Both the position numbers and the translations under genes were made by a program. From Halothermothrix sp. (lineage in GTDB: Bacteria; Bacillota; Halanaerobiia; DY22613): 64,000 bases of DNA. Of this stretch, positions 36,809 to 45,099 are shown piece by piece; position 1 is the first letter of the stretch, and the number at the start of each line of letters is the position of its first letter. Where the stretch lies: assembly GCA_016841825.1 (NCBI GenBank), contig JAENYK010000011.1, positions 124,001 through 188,000 of the forward strand, in the 5' to 3' direction. The notes beneath the pieces were generated by a model. That model was not told the origin of the DNA, did no database searches, and saw nothing but the letters and a program-made list of their open reading frames with translations.

Positions 36809-37303
36809 CTAGCTGGGTTCTTTTATTTGGGGAAATAAGTTAGTTCTTTTCAAAAGATGAGCCAGAATCAATGCCAATACCCCACCAGCTAGAGCCGTGA
36901 ATAGTTGAGGAAGTTGCATCATCTGAGCTGCTTTTGGAGGTACTTCAACAATAAATCTGACCGCTCCAGCCAGAATCAGAAACTTGGCAACAGATGCTGC
37001 AGCTACTGCTAAATATCTGTTTATCTTTTTGAGTAATCCAAATATGATTGCCAGACTCAAATTACCAATAATTATGTAAGGAATCAGAGGAGCAAATCCC
37101 ATAATACCTAAACTTAATGCGATTATCGGAGTTATCAAACCAATAGTGCAGCCACTACCGATCCCCACCAAAAATACGGATAGATATAGAAATAAATTGA
37201 CACCTGTTCCTGTAATAAGTTGTGGAAACCTGATTAACTGAATTACCATAGTCAGTGCAATCAATAATGCTGTCCGGGTTAAAAATCGAATTTGTGCATC
37301 CAC
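36809..37303 (-). CDS. ECF transporter S-component (substrate-binding membrane protein)
   Basis: 164 residues from a GTG at 37303, selected because AAGGAGG lies 9 bases upstream; longer upstream frames lack a site. It has five to six hydrophobic helices, an N-terminal T-R-T-A-L-L-I-A-L-T-M-V-I-Q segment and a G-I-G-S-G-C-T-I-G-L-I-T-P turn as in vitamin-uptake S-components. No ECF A/A'/T genes are nearby, so it would share a common energising module encoded elsewhere. The vitamin or metal it captures cannot be told. Confidence 0.75.
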   Translation of the reverse strand: MDAQIRFLTRTALLIALTMVIQLIRFPQLITGTGVNLFLYLSVFLVGIGSGCTIGLITPIIALSLGIMGFAPLIPYIIIGNLSLAIIFGLLKKINRYLAVAAASVAKFLILAGAVRFIVEVPPKAAQMMQLPQLFTALAGGVLALILAHLLKRTNLFPQIKEPS

Positions 37304-37431
37304 TCTTAAACATCCTCCTTTTTCTCTTAAGTTTGACATTATTTTCAGTATATTTGTGCTCATAGTATAATAATTCGGCATACTGAGGTATTTTCCTGTC
37401 TTAACTAAGAGAATTCATTCACTGGCTAGCT

Positions 37432-38190
37432 CTATTCTTTTTTCAAAACCTGCAGATTACTTTGATGAATCCAGTCAAACTTTTCGGGATAATCACTATG
37501 TTTAGGGAGATATTTCCGGGCGGACATAAGACTTCTAAGATAATCCAGGTTCTTACGCAGTAAGTGTTCAGTAGTCTGGGCTGCACTGTGGGCAGGTAGA
37601 TAAATATCTGGGGAGAGCTTCAGGTAGCCCTCCAGAGTCTCCCGATACTGTGCCAGATTATCAATAGATATATAGGGTATCGGATCTTCAAGATTATCTC
37701 CGACAAATAATAGATGATCAATCATATCATAACATGATGCTGAATCAATTGTATGGCCTGGAGAGTAAAAGAATTTAATACCTTCACCCGGAAAAACAAT
37801 CTCTGTATCAAAGGTGAGATCTGGCAAAACCAACTCGACTTCTCCTCGACAATACAGACTATACTGTAATAAATCTCGCTCCCCTTCTGCCTGAATTCTC
37901 TGGCGGCAGAGATGATGAGCTATAATTAGACTATTGGGAAAATAACAATTTCCCCAGATATGATCCCAATCAGCATGAGAATTAAAAATTATAAGGGGTT
38001 TAATCTGTGTAAGGTTTTTAAGATGGTCAATCACCTGAGCCATGGAATCTGGACCCAGACATGTGTCACAGATAAAAATATACTTATTGCCAACGATAGC
38101 ATATACATTAGTCGAACATTGGAAATTCGTCTTCTGTAAGTCATCAAATGTAAAGATAAATCCCCGATTACTAATTCTCGTAACATTCAT
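37432..38190 (-). CDS. Metallo-beta-lactamase-fold hydrolase
   Basis: 252 residues from the ATG at 38190 (GGGAGG 7 bases before). The metal-binding motif N-S-H-A-D-W-D-H-I-W-G-N (HxHxDH variant with S-H-A-D-W-D-H), a later S-P-G-H-T and L-F-V-G-D, and a C-terminal P-A-H-S are all present. This general hydrolase fold includes glyoxalase II-like and lactonase-like enzymes; the true substrate is unknown. It lies 23 bases after hydE, probably in the same transcript. Confidence 0.88.
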   Translation of the reverse strand: MNVTRISNRGFIFTFDDLQKTNFQCSTNVYAIVGNKYIFICDTCLGPDSMAQVIDHLKNLTQIKPLIIFNSHADWDHIWGNCYFPNSLIIAHHLCRQRIQAEGERDLLQYSLYCRGEVELVLPDLTFDTEIVFPGEGIKFFYSPGHTIDSASCYDMIDHLLFVGDNLEDPIPYISIDNLAQYRETLEGYLKLSPDIYLPAHSAAQTTEHLLRKNLDYLRSLMSARKYLPKHSDYPEKFDWIHQSNLQVLKKE

Positions 38191-38213
38191 TATCTTCCCT
38201 CCCAATGTATAAA

Positions 38214-39233
38214 TCAGATGAGCACATCACCTGAATCTGTCCCGACAATTCGCCCCAGAGATAATATTACTTCTCTCACTTCATCCAGACTGGTTTGAGC
38301 TTTATTAGGATATATCTCATATAATTTTCGATATTCTAGCGGGGTAAAGTTAGGCATAATCACATTAGCACCAACCTCCAGAGCCCGTCTTCGCCCATCC
38401 TGAAGCAAAGTCTCCAAAGCTGTCGTTGCCGGTAAATGCACCTGACGTAAGACAATTCTGGCTACAGCCAACATGAGCAGCGAAAGTTCTCCACTGCCAC
38501 TGGGATAACCTCTGTATGGAGTGTCCCCATGGGGGATGAAAGGGCCAAACCCAGCCATGCCAATCTTGTTCGTCCTGATAAAGAGTAGATCATCGGCCAG
38601 ATCGGTTAAACTCTGGCCTGGCAAGGCAATCATTCCACCTGAACCAACCTGATATCCTAACTGACTTAATTGATCCAGAATTCCCAACCTGTGTTCATAA
38701 CTGGAATCTGGTTTGATTTCGGCAAAAATATCAGGATTAACAGTCTCGTGTTTTAAGAGATATCTATCTGCCCCAACCTCTTTCCAGGCTTTAAGTTCCG
38801 TAAATTCCCGTTCTCCCAGACTCAAAGTGATAGCCAGATTAGTCTTCTGCTTAATCTCCTGAATAATTCTAGTCATCATCTCTAAAGTATACCAATAATC
38901 TTCACCTGACTGCAAAACGATAGTCTTCAACCCCATAAGTTCAATCTGTTCAGCAACAGCAACTATCTCCTCTGACGTCATTCGATAGCGATTCAATCTA
39001 TGATTGTCGGCTCTTAAGCCACAGTAATTGCAATTTCGTGTACAATAATTGGAGAATTCAACCAGACCTCTGAGATGCACTTCCGGGCCGAGGTAATATA
39101 AAGTTAAAGCCTCTGCTGTTTCATAAATTTGCGATCTCTCTTCAGGATCAGCAGTCTCCAATAAAGTGATAATCTCTTCTCTCTCCAGATCCATACCTGC
39201 TCGGGCTCTGGCGAGTACTTTTGCTAAAGTCAT
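38214..39233 (-). CDS. hydE: [FeFe]-hydrogenase H-cluster radical SAM maturase HydE
   Basis: 339 residues from the ATG at 39233 (AGGAG 9 bases upstream; a TTG three codons earlier is too close to it). The radical SAM cluster motif C-T-R-N-C-N-Y-C-G-L-R, the E-F-S-N-Y lead-in, Q-S-G-E-D and H-E-T-V-N-P match HydE. It is one of the three enzymes (HydE, F, G) that build the 2Fe subcluster of [FeFe]-hydrogenase; it implies hydrogen metabolism and an anaerobic life. HydF and HydG are not in the window. The related PylB is an alternative, but the HydE motif set fits better. Confidence 0.88.
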   Translation of the reverse strand: MTLAKVLARARAGMDLEREEIITLLETADPEERSQIYETAEALTLYYLGPEVHLRGLVEFSNYCTRNCNYCGLRADNHRLNRYRMTSEEIVAVAEQIELMGLKTIVLQSGEDYWYTLEMMTRIIQEIKQKTNLAITLSLGEREFTELKAWKEVGADRYLLKHETVNPDIFAEIKPDSSYEHRLGILDQLSQLGYQVGSGGMIALPGQSLTDLADDLLFIRTNKIGMAGFGPFIPHGDTPYRGYPSGSGELSLLMLAVARIVLRQVHLPATTALETLLQDGRRRALEVGANVIMPNFTPLEYRKLYEIYPNKAQTSLDEVREVILSLGRIVGTDSGDVLI

Positions 39234-39508
39234 CAAAATCAACTCCTGTTCTATTGGATGGGCAAGCGAACCGATCTAATGATTCTGAAAATATCCCTCA
39301 CCCAACTGTTTTATTTCCACACACCCTGGATAATTCCTGCCAGATCTACAGCAGATCAAATATTCTTTAAGAACATTTGTTCTATTTATTATATCAGAAA
39401 ATCTCGGTTAATGATAGTCTTTATAGTGATGAATTCTCAAATATCTTTAATATTTTTTGGACTGGGAAAAATAATATAGATAAATTAAGTGGATTTTTTA
39501 TAAAAAAA

Positions 39509-39538
39509 TTACCAAACTTAAGGTAAATCATGTATAAT
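39509..39538 (+). promoter_or_regulatory. Probable promoter of the DEAD-box helicase gene
   Basis: TATAAT at 39533-39538 is preceded by TG and, 18 bases upstream, by a weak TTACCA. Transcription from here would give a leader of about 160 bases before the ATG at 39707. A long leader is usual for cold-inducible helicase genes, but no cold-shock box was identified. The interval 39243-39706 otherwise shows no gene. Confidence 0.6.
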
Positions 39539-39706
39539 AGAGATGTTGATCTTTTACGCACAAGCTTTAAAAATTTTAAAAAATCAGATAGAATATAAAA
39601 TGTAAGCTTAAGATTCTCATCACATTTTAAACTATCAGGTGATGTCAATTAACTATAACATTTTTGACACACCCCAATAAAAATAATAGAAAAAGAGGTA
39701 ATTAGT

Positions 39707-41290
39707 ATGAAAACAGCAAAGTTTCAAGAGTTAAACCTATCGACAGAAATCCTGAAAGCAGTGGAAGAGTTAGGATTTGAAGAGGCTACCCCTATTCAGA
39801 CCCAGGCCATACCCCACATGTTAGAAGGCGAAGATGTTGTTGGACAGGCTCAGACAGGTACGGGTAAAACCGCCGCTTTCGGCATCCCGATTTTAGAGAT
39901 GGTTAACCCAGATGATAAACAGGTACAGGTATTGGTTCTCTGTCCAACCCGTGAATTAGCGATTCAGGTAGCTGAAGAGTTAAGTCGTCTGGGTAAGTAT
40001 AAGCGCAAGATCCATGTTTTACCCATCTATGGTGGTCAATCTATCGAGCGTCAGATCAGAGGTTTGAAGAAAGGCGTACAGGTCGTAATCGGTACCCCTG
40101 GTCGGATTATGGACCATATGAATCGACGAACATTAAAGCTGGGTGGTACACGAATGATAGTTTTGGATGAGGCTGATGAGATGTTAGATATGGGATTTAG
40201 GGAAGATATCGAATTTATTTTAGAAGCTATTCCTGCTAAAAGGCAGACTGTTTTTTTCTCAGCCACCATTCCCCGTGAAATTATGGATTTGACTAAAAAA
40301 TATCAAAAAAAACCTCAACTAGTGAAAGTTGTTCATAAAGAATTGACCGTTTCTGGAACCGAACAGATTTATTTTGAAATTAAGGAACGGGCAAAATTAG
40401 AAGTCTTAAGTCGTCTACTTGACATGTATAATCCAAAACTATCCCTGATCTTCTGTAATACCAAAAGAAAAGTCGATGAGTTGGTGACCCAATTACAAAC
40501 AAGAGGCTATTTTGCCGATGCTCTGCATGGAGATATGAAACAAACCCAGAGAGATAGAGTGATGAATAAGTTTCGATCGGGAACGATTGACATTCTAGTC
40601 GCCACTGACGTTGCTGCCAGAGGGATTGATGTTGATGATGTAGAAGCTGTATTTAATTATGATGTTCCACAAAACCCAGAATACTATGTACACCGGATTG
40701 GTCGGACTGGTAGAGCTGGCAGAACAGGTCATGCTTTTACCTTTATTGTCGGTAAAGATATCTACAAACTAAAAGACATTCAGAAATATGCCAAAGCAAA
40801 GATAACTTTACACCAGGTTCCATCCCTGAGTGATGTAGAAGAGAGCAGAACAGTTCTTCTTTTAGATAAGATCAAAAAGGTTCTGGACGACAATCATTTG
40901 GGCAAATACCGGAAATATGTGGAAAAACTTCTGGCTGACGATTATGTAGCCATTGACATTGCGGCAGCTCTCTTAAAAATGGTTATGGCAAATGACCGCA
41001 ATGAAGAAACCCTTGATGATTCGGTCTTCCAGAATACCGGGGCAGAACCGGGAATGGTTAGACTCTTTATCAATGTAGGGAAAAACCAGAATATTCGACC
41101 CCGGGATATTGTAGGTAGTATTGCCGGCGAAACAGGTATTTCTGGTAAGCTGATTGGTTCGATCGACATTTATGATCGTTTCACTTTTGTAGACGTTCCT
41201 CATGAATATGCCCATGATGTCCTAACTATCATGAAAAATAACCAAATCAAGGGGAATAATATTAATATTGAACCTGCAAAAAAACGATAA
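39707..41290 (+). CDS. deaD: DEAD-box ATP-dependent RNA helicase with DbpA RNA-binding domain
   Basis: 527 residues. Helicase motifs in order: Q motif T-P-I-Q-T-Q-A-I-P, A-Q-T-G-T-G-K-T, P-T-R-E-L-A, T-P-G-R, D-E-A-D, S-A-T, D-V-A-A-R-G-I-D and H-R-I-G-R-T-G-R-A-G. The last 75 residues (V-R-L-F-I-N-V-G-K then F-T-F-V-D-V-P) are a DbpA-type RRM, so it belongs to the DeaD/CsdA/YxiN group that remodels ribosomal or messenger RNA, often in the cold. The ribosome site is AGAGGTAATT. It is a single gene with its own promoter and terminator. Confidence 0.96.
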   Translation: MKTAKFQELNLSTEILKAVEELGFEEATPIQTQAIPHMLEGEDVVGQAQTGTGKTAAFGIPILEMVNPDDKQVQVLVLCPTRELAIQVAEELSRLGKYKRKIHVLPIYGGQSIERQIRGLKKGVQVVIGTPGRIMDHMNRRTLKLGGTRMIVLDEADEMLDMGFREDIEFILEAIPAKRQTVFFSATIPREIMDLTKKYQKKPQLVKVVHKELTVSGTEQIYFEIKERAKLEVLSRLLDMYNPKLSLIFCNTKRKVDELVTQLQTRGYFADALHGDMKQTQRDRVMNKFRSGTIDILVATDVAARGIDVDDVEAVFNYDVPQNPEYYVHRIGRTGRAGRTGHAFTFIVGKDIYKLKDIQKYAKAKITLHQVPSLSDVEESRTVLLLDKIKKVLDDNHLGKYRKYVEKLLADDYVAIDIAAALLKMVMANDRNEETLDDSVFQNTGAEPGMVRLFINVGKNQNIRPRDIVGSIAGETGISGKLIGSIDIYDRFTFVDVPHEYAHDVLTIMKNNQIKGNNINIEPAKKR

Positions 41291-41308
41291 AACTATAGCA
41301 TATAAGCA

Positions 41309-41343
41309 AAAAGCTGACTATCTCTTGAAAGATGTCAGCTTTT
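41309..41343 (+). terminator. Terminator of the DEAD-box helicase gene
   Basis: A perfect 10-bp stem AAAAGCTGAC/GTCAGCTTTT (41309-41318 with 41334-41343) ends in T4 on the plus strand, 18 bases after the stop. Confidence 0.8.
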
Positions 41344-41379
41344 ATCATAATAAACAACCAGGGGTAGGTTGTAGCTCAA

Positions 41380-41511
41380 CTATCCGGTTTTGACCAACAG
41401 CAGTGCCTTTCGTACTTTGTCTCGACATTCAGGGCATAGATCTTCAATAAATCCTTTGCTCTGCCTCAATCTAATTAACATAATTTGCTCACAGGGTAAA
41501 CATAATAACAT
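41380..41511 (-). CDS. Very small four-cysteine zinc-binding-type protein
   Basis: 43 residues, overlooked by most gene callers. The minus strand reads M-L-L-C-L-P-C-E-Q-I-M-L-I-R and then L-C-P-E-C-R-D-K-V-R-K-A-L, so it carries two CxxC pairs 22 residues apart, the layout of a zinc knuckle. The start ATG at 41511 has a strong GGGGGAGGA nine bases upstream. A plus-strand frame on the same bases has no ribosome site and is rejected. The function is unknown; tiny zinc proteins of this kind often bind RNA or regulate transcription. Confidence 0.6.
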   Translation of the reverse strand: MLLCLPCEQIMLIRLRQSKGFIEDLCPECRDKVRKALLLVKTG

Positions 41512-41646
41512 TATCTATTTCCTCCCCCATATTATTCTCACCTTCAGTATACCCAGAATAAATTATTTCAAACCTCTTCAGCACTGATGTATAGATTTAC
41601 TTTCTATGGGTTATACTATTATTGATCAAATCTGGAGGTGACTATC

Positions 41647-41844
41647 ATGGCAAAGATCGGTTGTACGGTACAAAATTGTAAATACTGGCAAAATGATCTA
41701 TGTACAGCAGATGAGATTCAGGTGAATTTAAACCAAAAAGTTGGAGTTGGTACCGACATGGAGATCGGAACAATTGGCGGAGCCAATAATTCAGCCAACT
41801 CGTCACCAGAAACTCAATGTACTACATTTATACCTAGAGGGTAA
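41647..41844 (+). CDS. DUF1540-domain protein
   Basis: 65 residues from the ATG at 41647, 8 bases after GGAGG; an ATG three codons earlier overlaps that site. It has the DUF1540 core C-T-V-Q-N-C-K-Y-W-Q-N-D-L-C-T-A and ends C-T-T-F-I-P. The conserved cysteines suggest metal binding. Proteins of this family are widespread in spore-forming Firmicutes, but their role is not established. Confidence 0.88.
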   Translation: MAKIGCTVQNCKYWQNDLCTADEIQVNLNQKVGVGTDMEIGTIGGANNSANSSPETQCTTFIPRG

Positions 41845-41995
41845 TCATCAGATGGATGAAGAGGTAAATCTGCACACTGTGCATGATGCCTCTTCTTTTT
41901 TTGCAATTGCACCATGCACAAGGAAAGGTAGCATAACATATATTATTATTAACCAGCCGCCGCTTTCGAGCGGCAAAAACTCCCTTAAGTAGAAG

Positions 41996-42058
41996 CAAAA
42001 AGTGCTCTGTAAGAGCACAGAACAGATAGCCCCATGCAAACTCTCCTCAGGGGCTATT
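41996..42058 (-). terminator. Double terminator after the GDT1-type gene
   Basis: Two hairpins follow the stop at 42070 on the minus strand: ATAGCCCC/GGGGCTAT (42025-42058 region) and GTGCTCT/AGAGCAC (42002-42008 with 42012-42018), the second ending in TTTTT. On the other side a UUCG-loop hairpin (41959-41974) lies between this and the DUF1540 gene. Confidence 0.8.
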
Positions 42059-42069
42059 TGTTTTTGGAG

Positions 42070-42342
42070 TTATAGCTTCCCAAACAGAAGTAAAGCACCA
42101 ATTGTGATAAAAGCAATTCCGGCAGCAATGTGAATATAGTTGGTAGGAATCACTTTATTAATAATCGAACCAACAATAACTCCAATAATAGTTGAACATA
42201 CTAATGCCACAGCAGCACCAAAAAAAACTGCCAATGGTGATTTGTTTTGGGCAACCAATAGCATTGTCGCCAGCTGAGTTTTGTCTCCCAATTCTGCTAA
42301 AAAAACCAATCCAAAAGTTGTTAATAACGTTTTCCAGAACAA
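42070..42342 (-). CDS. GDT1/UPF0016-type cation transporter, half-size
   Basis: 90 residues with three membrane helices and the hallmark E-L-G-D-K-T-Q near the start of the first. Members of this family export manganese or calcium; half-length proteins assemble as homo- or heterodimers. The start codon is TTG at 42342, immediately after the TAA of the upstream gene, so translation is coupled. I see no yybP-ykoY manganese riboswitch upstream of the operon. Confidence 0.85.
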   Translation of the reverse strand: MFWKTLLTTFGLVFLAELGDKTQLATMLLVAQNKSPLAVFFGAAVALVCSTIIGVIVGSIINKVIPTNYIHIAAGIAFITIGALLLFGKL

Positions 42343-42627
42343 TTACTTCACCCCACTTTTTATTATCCTGGCGCGTTCATCCTTGAAAAAATGAATAACT
42401 GAACTAACGCACCAGGCTAATAATATTCCCGTAGGTAAACTTAGAGAAAAGATGATACTACTCGAAACCGTAGTAAAAAACCGTTCTACAACAAGCCCAA
42501 AATATCCTGCACATAAGACCGGCAATCCCAAAGTGATTTTTAAAAGAAAAGGCAATGGTAAGTCTATAAAGTAAGGTATCCAGGCCAAAATACCCCAGGT
42601 TAACCCGACAGTCCAGACTTTTTCCAT
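42343..42627 (-). CDS. Small membrane protein co-transcribed with the GDT1-type gene
   Basis: 94 residues with three hydrophobic helices (about 5-23, 27-47 and 53-77) and a basic C-terminal tail D-E-R-A-R-I-I-K. It starts at an ATG behind GGAGGTGAAAG. Its stop touches the start of the cation transporter gene. It is too different from E-x-G-D motifs to be the second GDT1 half. Function unknown; a partner subunit is possible. Confidence 0.65.
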   Translation of the reverse strand: MEKVWTVGLTWGILAWIPYFIDLPLPFLLKITLGLPVLCAGYFGLVVERFFTTVSSSIIFSLSLPTGILLAWCVSSVIHFFKDERARIIKSGVK

Positions 42628-42734
42628 CCTTTCACCTCCAATTTCAACCCCTTTTCTTATGTCTATTTCCCCGAATTGATAAATATTCGTTCATTCCCTG
42701 CAAAAACAAAAGCCTTTTACCCCATTTGGACAAA

Positions 42735-42752
42735 AAGCTTCACGATGAATGC
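42735..42752 (-). terminator. Short terminator after the GNAT gene
   Basis: On the minus strand AAGC-TTCA/TGAA-GCTT with one bulged A is followed by TTTTTG, about 12 bases beyond the stop at 42764. Confidence 0.6.
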
Positions 42753-42763
42753 TTACTTCGGCC

Positions 42764-43219
42764 TTACATCACTTTAGTCACAAAATATCCCATAATCTCC
42801 TGTCCCCCGGGATAAGTGGTTGCAGGACACATTCCAAATCCTAAAGCTTTCCACATTGGAATCGCTTCCACTTTATCCTGAGAACTCCAGGCTCTTACCT
42901 GATATGCTCCATGCTGTCTGGCCCAATAAATAATCTTCTGGATCATTTGAGTCGCTATCCCTTTTCGCTTATAATCAGAAAATACTTCAATCATATCAAT
43001 ATAGATCTCCCTACACCCAGTAAGGGGCTGTGGTAATTCTCGCCAGTATACAGAAATTAAACCCGCAGGTTCCCCATTCAGTTTCGCTAATGTGTTTAGA
43101 CCATCATCTAACCTTAAGAAGTGTAGAACACGTTCACCCCAACAAGACTTCTTACTCCATTCTTGACCCGAAATTGATACCATTTGTGGATCGATTTCAA
43201 CAAATTCTATACTTTCCAT
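42764..43219 (-). CDS. GNAT-family N-acetyltransferase
   Basis: 151 residues. The acetyl-CoA pocket motif is F-S-D-Y-K-R-K-G-I-A-T-Q-M (R/KxxGxA type), preceded by the beta strand I-Y-I-D-M-I-E-V and followed by the W-A-R-Q-H-G-A helix end. It transfers an acetyl group to an amine; the target is unknown. It starts at an ATG behind AGGGAGGTAAAG and appears to be a single gene. Confidence 0.87.
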   Translation of the reverse strand: MESIEFVEIDPQMVSISGQEWSKKSCWGERVLHFLRLDDGLNTLAKLNGEPAGLISVYWRELPQPLTGCREIYIDMIEVFSDYKRKGIATQMIQKIIYWARQHGAYQVRAWSSQDKVEAIPMWKALGFGMCPATTYPGGQEIMGYFVTKVM

Positions 43220-43433
43220 CTTTACCTCCCTGAATCTGGTTGATTATTATCTTTTATTCCCCATAATTCTTAACATTCCTTGTTTTTCTTAAACTGCTTA
43301 CTTCCCCCAGGATAGTGAATACTTTAATCTCAACTCGTTAATCAGGACAGTTAATTCCTGCAGAATTTGTTATAAACATATCAACTATAGCCTTTGGGAA
43401 TGATTTGCCACTAAAATCACACTTCAATTCTAT

Positions 43434-44834
43434 TCACAGCCTTACATATCCAGAATAAAATTCGGTACCAGCGTGTAAAATATCCTCAACTTCTTTAGAA
43501 GAAGAGCCTTCTGCATAAAAACAAAGATTAGAACCAGCAGCAGGACGTACCAACAGCCAGGAACCGCCTTTTAGGCAAAATTTGACACCATCCATCTCTC
43601 TGATCTCCTCTACTGGTTTACCGGCGAGTTGGATGGGAAAGTTGGTAAGGTTGGTGAAGTTTGGTTGATTTGATAATGGAATATCAAGGTGTTTCCATAC
43701 ATAAACTCCCAACTCCCGCTTCATCTGGTCGACAAGAGTACTCAGCGGTATCTGGGTCATGGCCAATAGTTCTAGCAAGAAAAGTCCTGCTAAAATGCCA
43801 TCTTTTTCGGGAATATGCCTTTGAAAACCAAAACCGCCACTCTCTTCCCCACCAATTAAAATCTTCTCACGCAAAAAAAGGTCTGTAATATATGTGAAGC
43901 CTGCAGGAGTCTCATAGAGTTGAAGATTATATTTTTCAGCCAATCTATCTATCATTCGGGTAGTCGAAAAAGTTTTGACAACTCCTCCACCCATTTTTTT
44001 GTATTCTACCAGATGTCTGATTAGTAGAGAAAAGATATAGTGGGAATCAACATATTTTCCCTGATCATCGACTACTCCCAGTTGATCACCTTCTCCATCC
44101 AGCGCCAGTGCCAGATCTGCATTAAATCCAGGTAATAGGTTGATCGCAGATCGTAAATTTTCTCCAATCGGTTCAGGGTTAGTTCCACCAAAGGAGGGGT
44201 TAACCGTATTTCGCATCTCAATTATATGAGTCTTACTTCCCGATAGTAGGTCTTTGATATAACCCTTCCCTGCACCATACATTACATCAACAATTACCTT
44301 TAACCCCGATCTTCTAATCAAATCTATGTCCACCAATTTTCTAAGCCGCTGTATATAAAATTCATCAGGATTAATCAAAGTAATTAGATCCGTATCTTCT
44401 TCTGCGATGTTAACATCACGACCTATGTAACTTTCAACTTCTGAGGCCATATCGGATAAGGCTGGCCCACCATGACTGCCTTTAAGCTTAACACCATTAT
44501 ATATATGCGATTTATGTCCTGCAGTAATCATTACTCCCGCTCTGGTTTTTAGTTGAGTTACTGCATATGACAAAACAGGAGTTATCACAGGTTTACTACA
44601 CAAATAAGTTTTGATCCCATTCCCCGCTAATACCAGAGCCGCGCTTCTGGCATATTCATCTGACATAAACCTTGTATCGTAGCCAATAATCACACTAATG
44701 TCTTTATCCTGAATCCATCCATTCCTGATCTCTAATAAGTATGAAGCCACTGCCTGGATAACCATAGTAAGATTTTGAAAGGTAAAATCATGACTGATGA
44801 TTCCAATCCATCCATCAGTACCAAATTTAATCAT
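43434..44834 (-). CDS. Phosphohexomutase (phosphoglucomutase/phosphomannomutase family) with altered active-site loop
   Basis: 466 residues from the ATG at 44834 (GAGGGG 10 bases upstream). Family features are F-G-T-D-G-W at the start, a magnesium loop D-G-E-G-D-Q and the sugar-binding G-G-E-E-S-G-G-F-G. The catalytic phosphoserine motif, normally T-A-S-H-N-P, here reads T-A-G-H-K-S, with Y-N-G intact after it. The phosphoserine is therefore missing. The other loops are preserved, so the protein may be a catalytically changed or regulatory member; sequencing error is unlikely as three codons differ. It normally interconverts hexose 1- and 6-phosphates. Confidence 0.88.
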   Translation of the reverse strand: MIKFGTDGWIGIISHDFTFQNLTMVIQAVASYLLEIRNGWIQDKDISVIIGYDTRFMSDEYARSAALVLAGNGIKTYLCSKPVITPVLSYAVTQLKTRAGVMITAGHKSHIYNGVKLKGSHGGPALSDMASEVESYIGRDVNIAEEDTDLITLINPDEFYIQRLRKLVDIDLIRRSGLKVIVDVMYGAGKGYIKDLLSGSKTHIIEMRNTVNPSFGGTNPEPIGENLRSAINLLPGFNADLALALDGEGDQLGVVDDQGKYVDSHYIFSLLIRHLVEYKKMGGGVVKTFSTTRMIDRLAEKYNLQLYETPAGFTYITDLFLREKILIGGEESGGFGFQRHIPEKDGILAGLFLLELLAMTQIPLSTLVDQMKRELGVYVWKHLDIPLSNQPNFTNLTNFPIQLAGKPVEEIREMDGVKFCLKGGSWLLVRPAAGSNLCFYAEGSSSKEVEDILHAGTEFYSGYVRL

Positions 44835-44931
44835 TATAAATAACCCCCTCAACAAATTAACTCTTTTTTAATATATGCATTAAGTTAATCTTTTGCGAAT
44901 ATCTTAATAGAACAGTCCGAAATAATGCACT

Positions 44932-44960
44932 TTGATTAAAGGTTAGCTATATAATATAAT
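44932..44960 (+). promoter_or_regulatory. Promoter of the PHP phosphoesterase gene
   Basis: TTGATT (44932-44937) and TATAAT (44955-44960) are 17 bases apart. The leader of about 130 bases contains an imperfect hairpin GATGAAAC/GTTTCGTCATC (about 45039-45070) just before the ribosome site AAGGAGA. Confidence 0.7.
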
Positions 44961-45099
44961 AATCAACTACGATAATCTTTCTGATCTCAAAAACACAGAA
45001 TAAGAATTGGTTAGTCTGATAGAAAATATTATTCACAGATGAAACGTACCGTCAGGCGGTTTCGTCATCGAAAATCACTGGTTAAGGAGATATTACGCC

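Noticed and set aside
41390-41587. 65-codon plus-strand frame
   Set aside because: No ribosome site; the opposite strand has a better small gene with GGGGGAGGA and paired cysteines.
42628-42763. yybP-ykoY manganese riboswitch upstream of the GDT1-type operon
   Set aside because: Expected from the family, but the leader is short and I could not find the conserved stem and internal-loop motifs.
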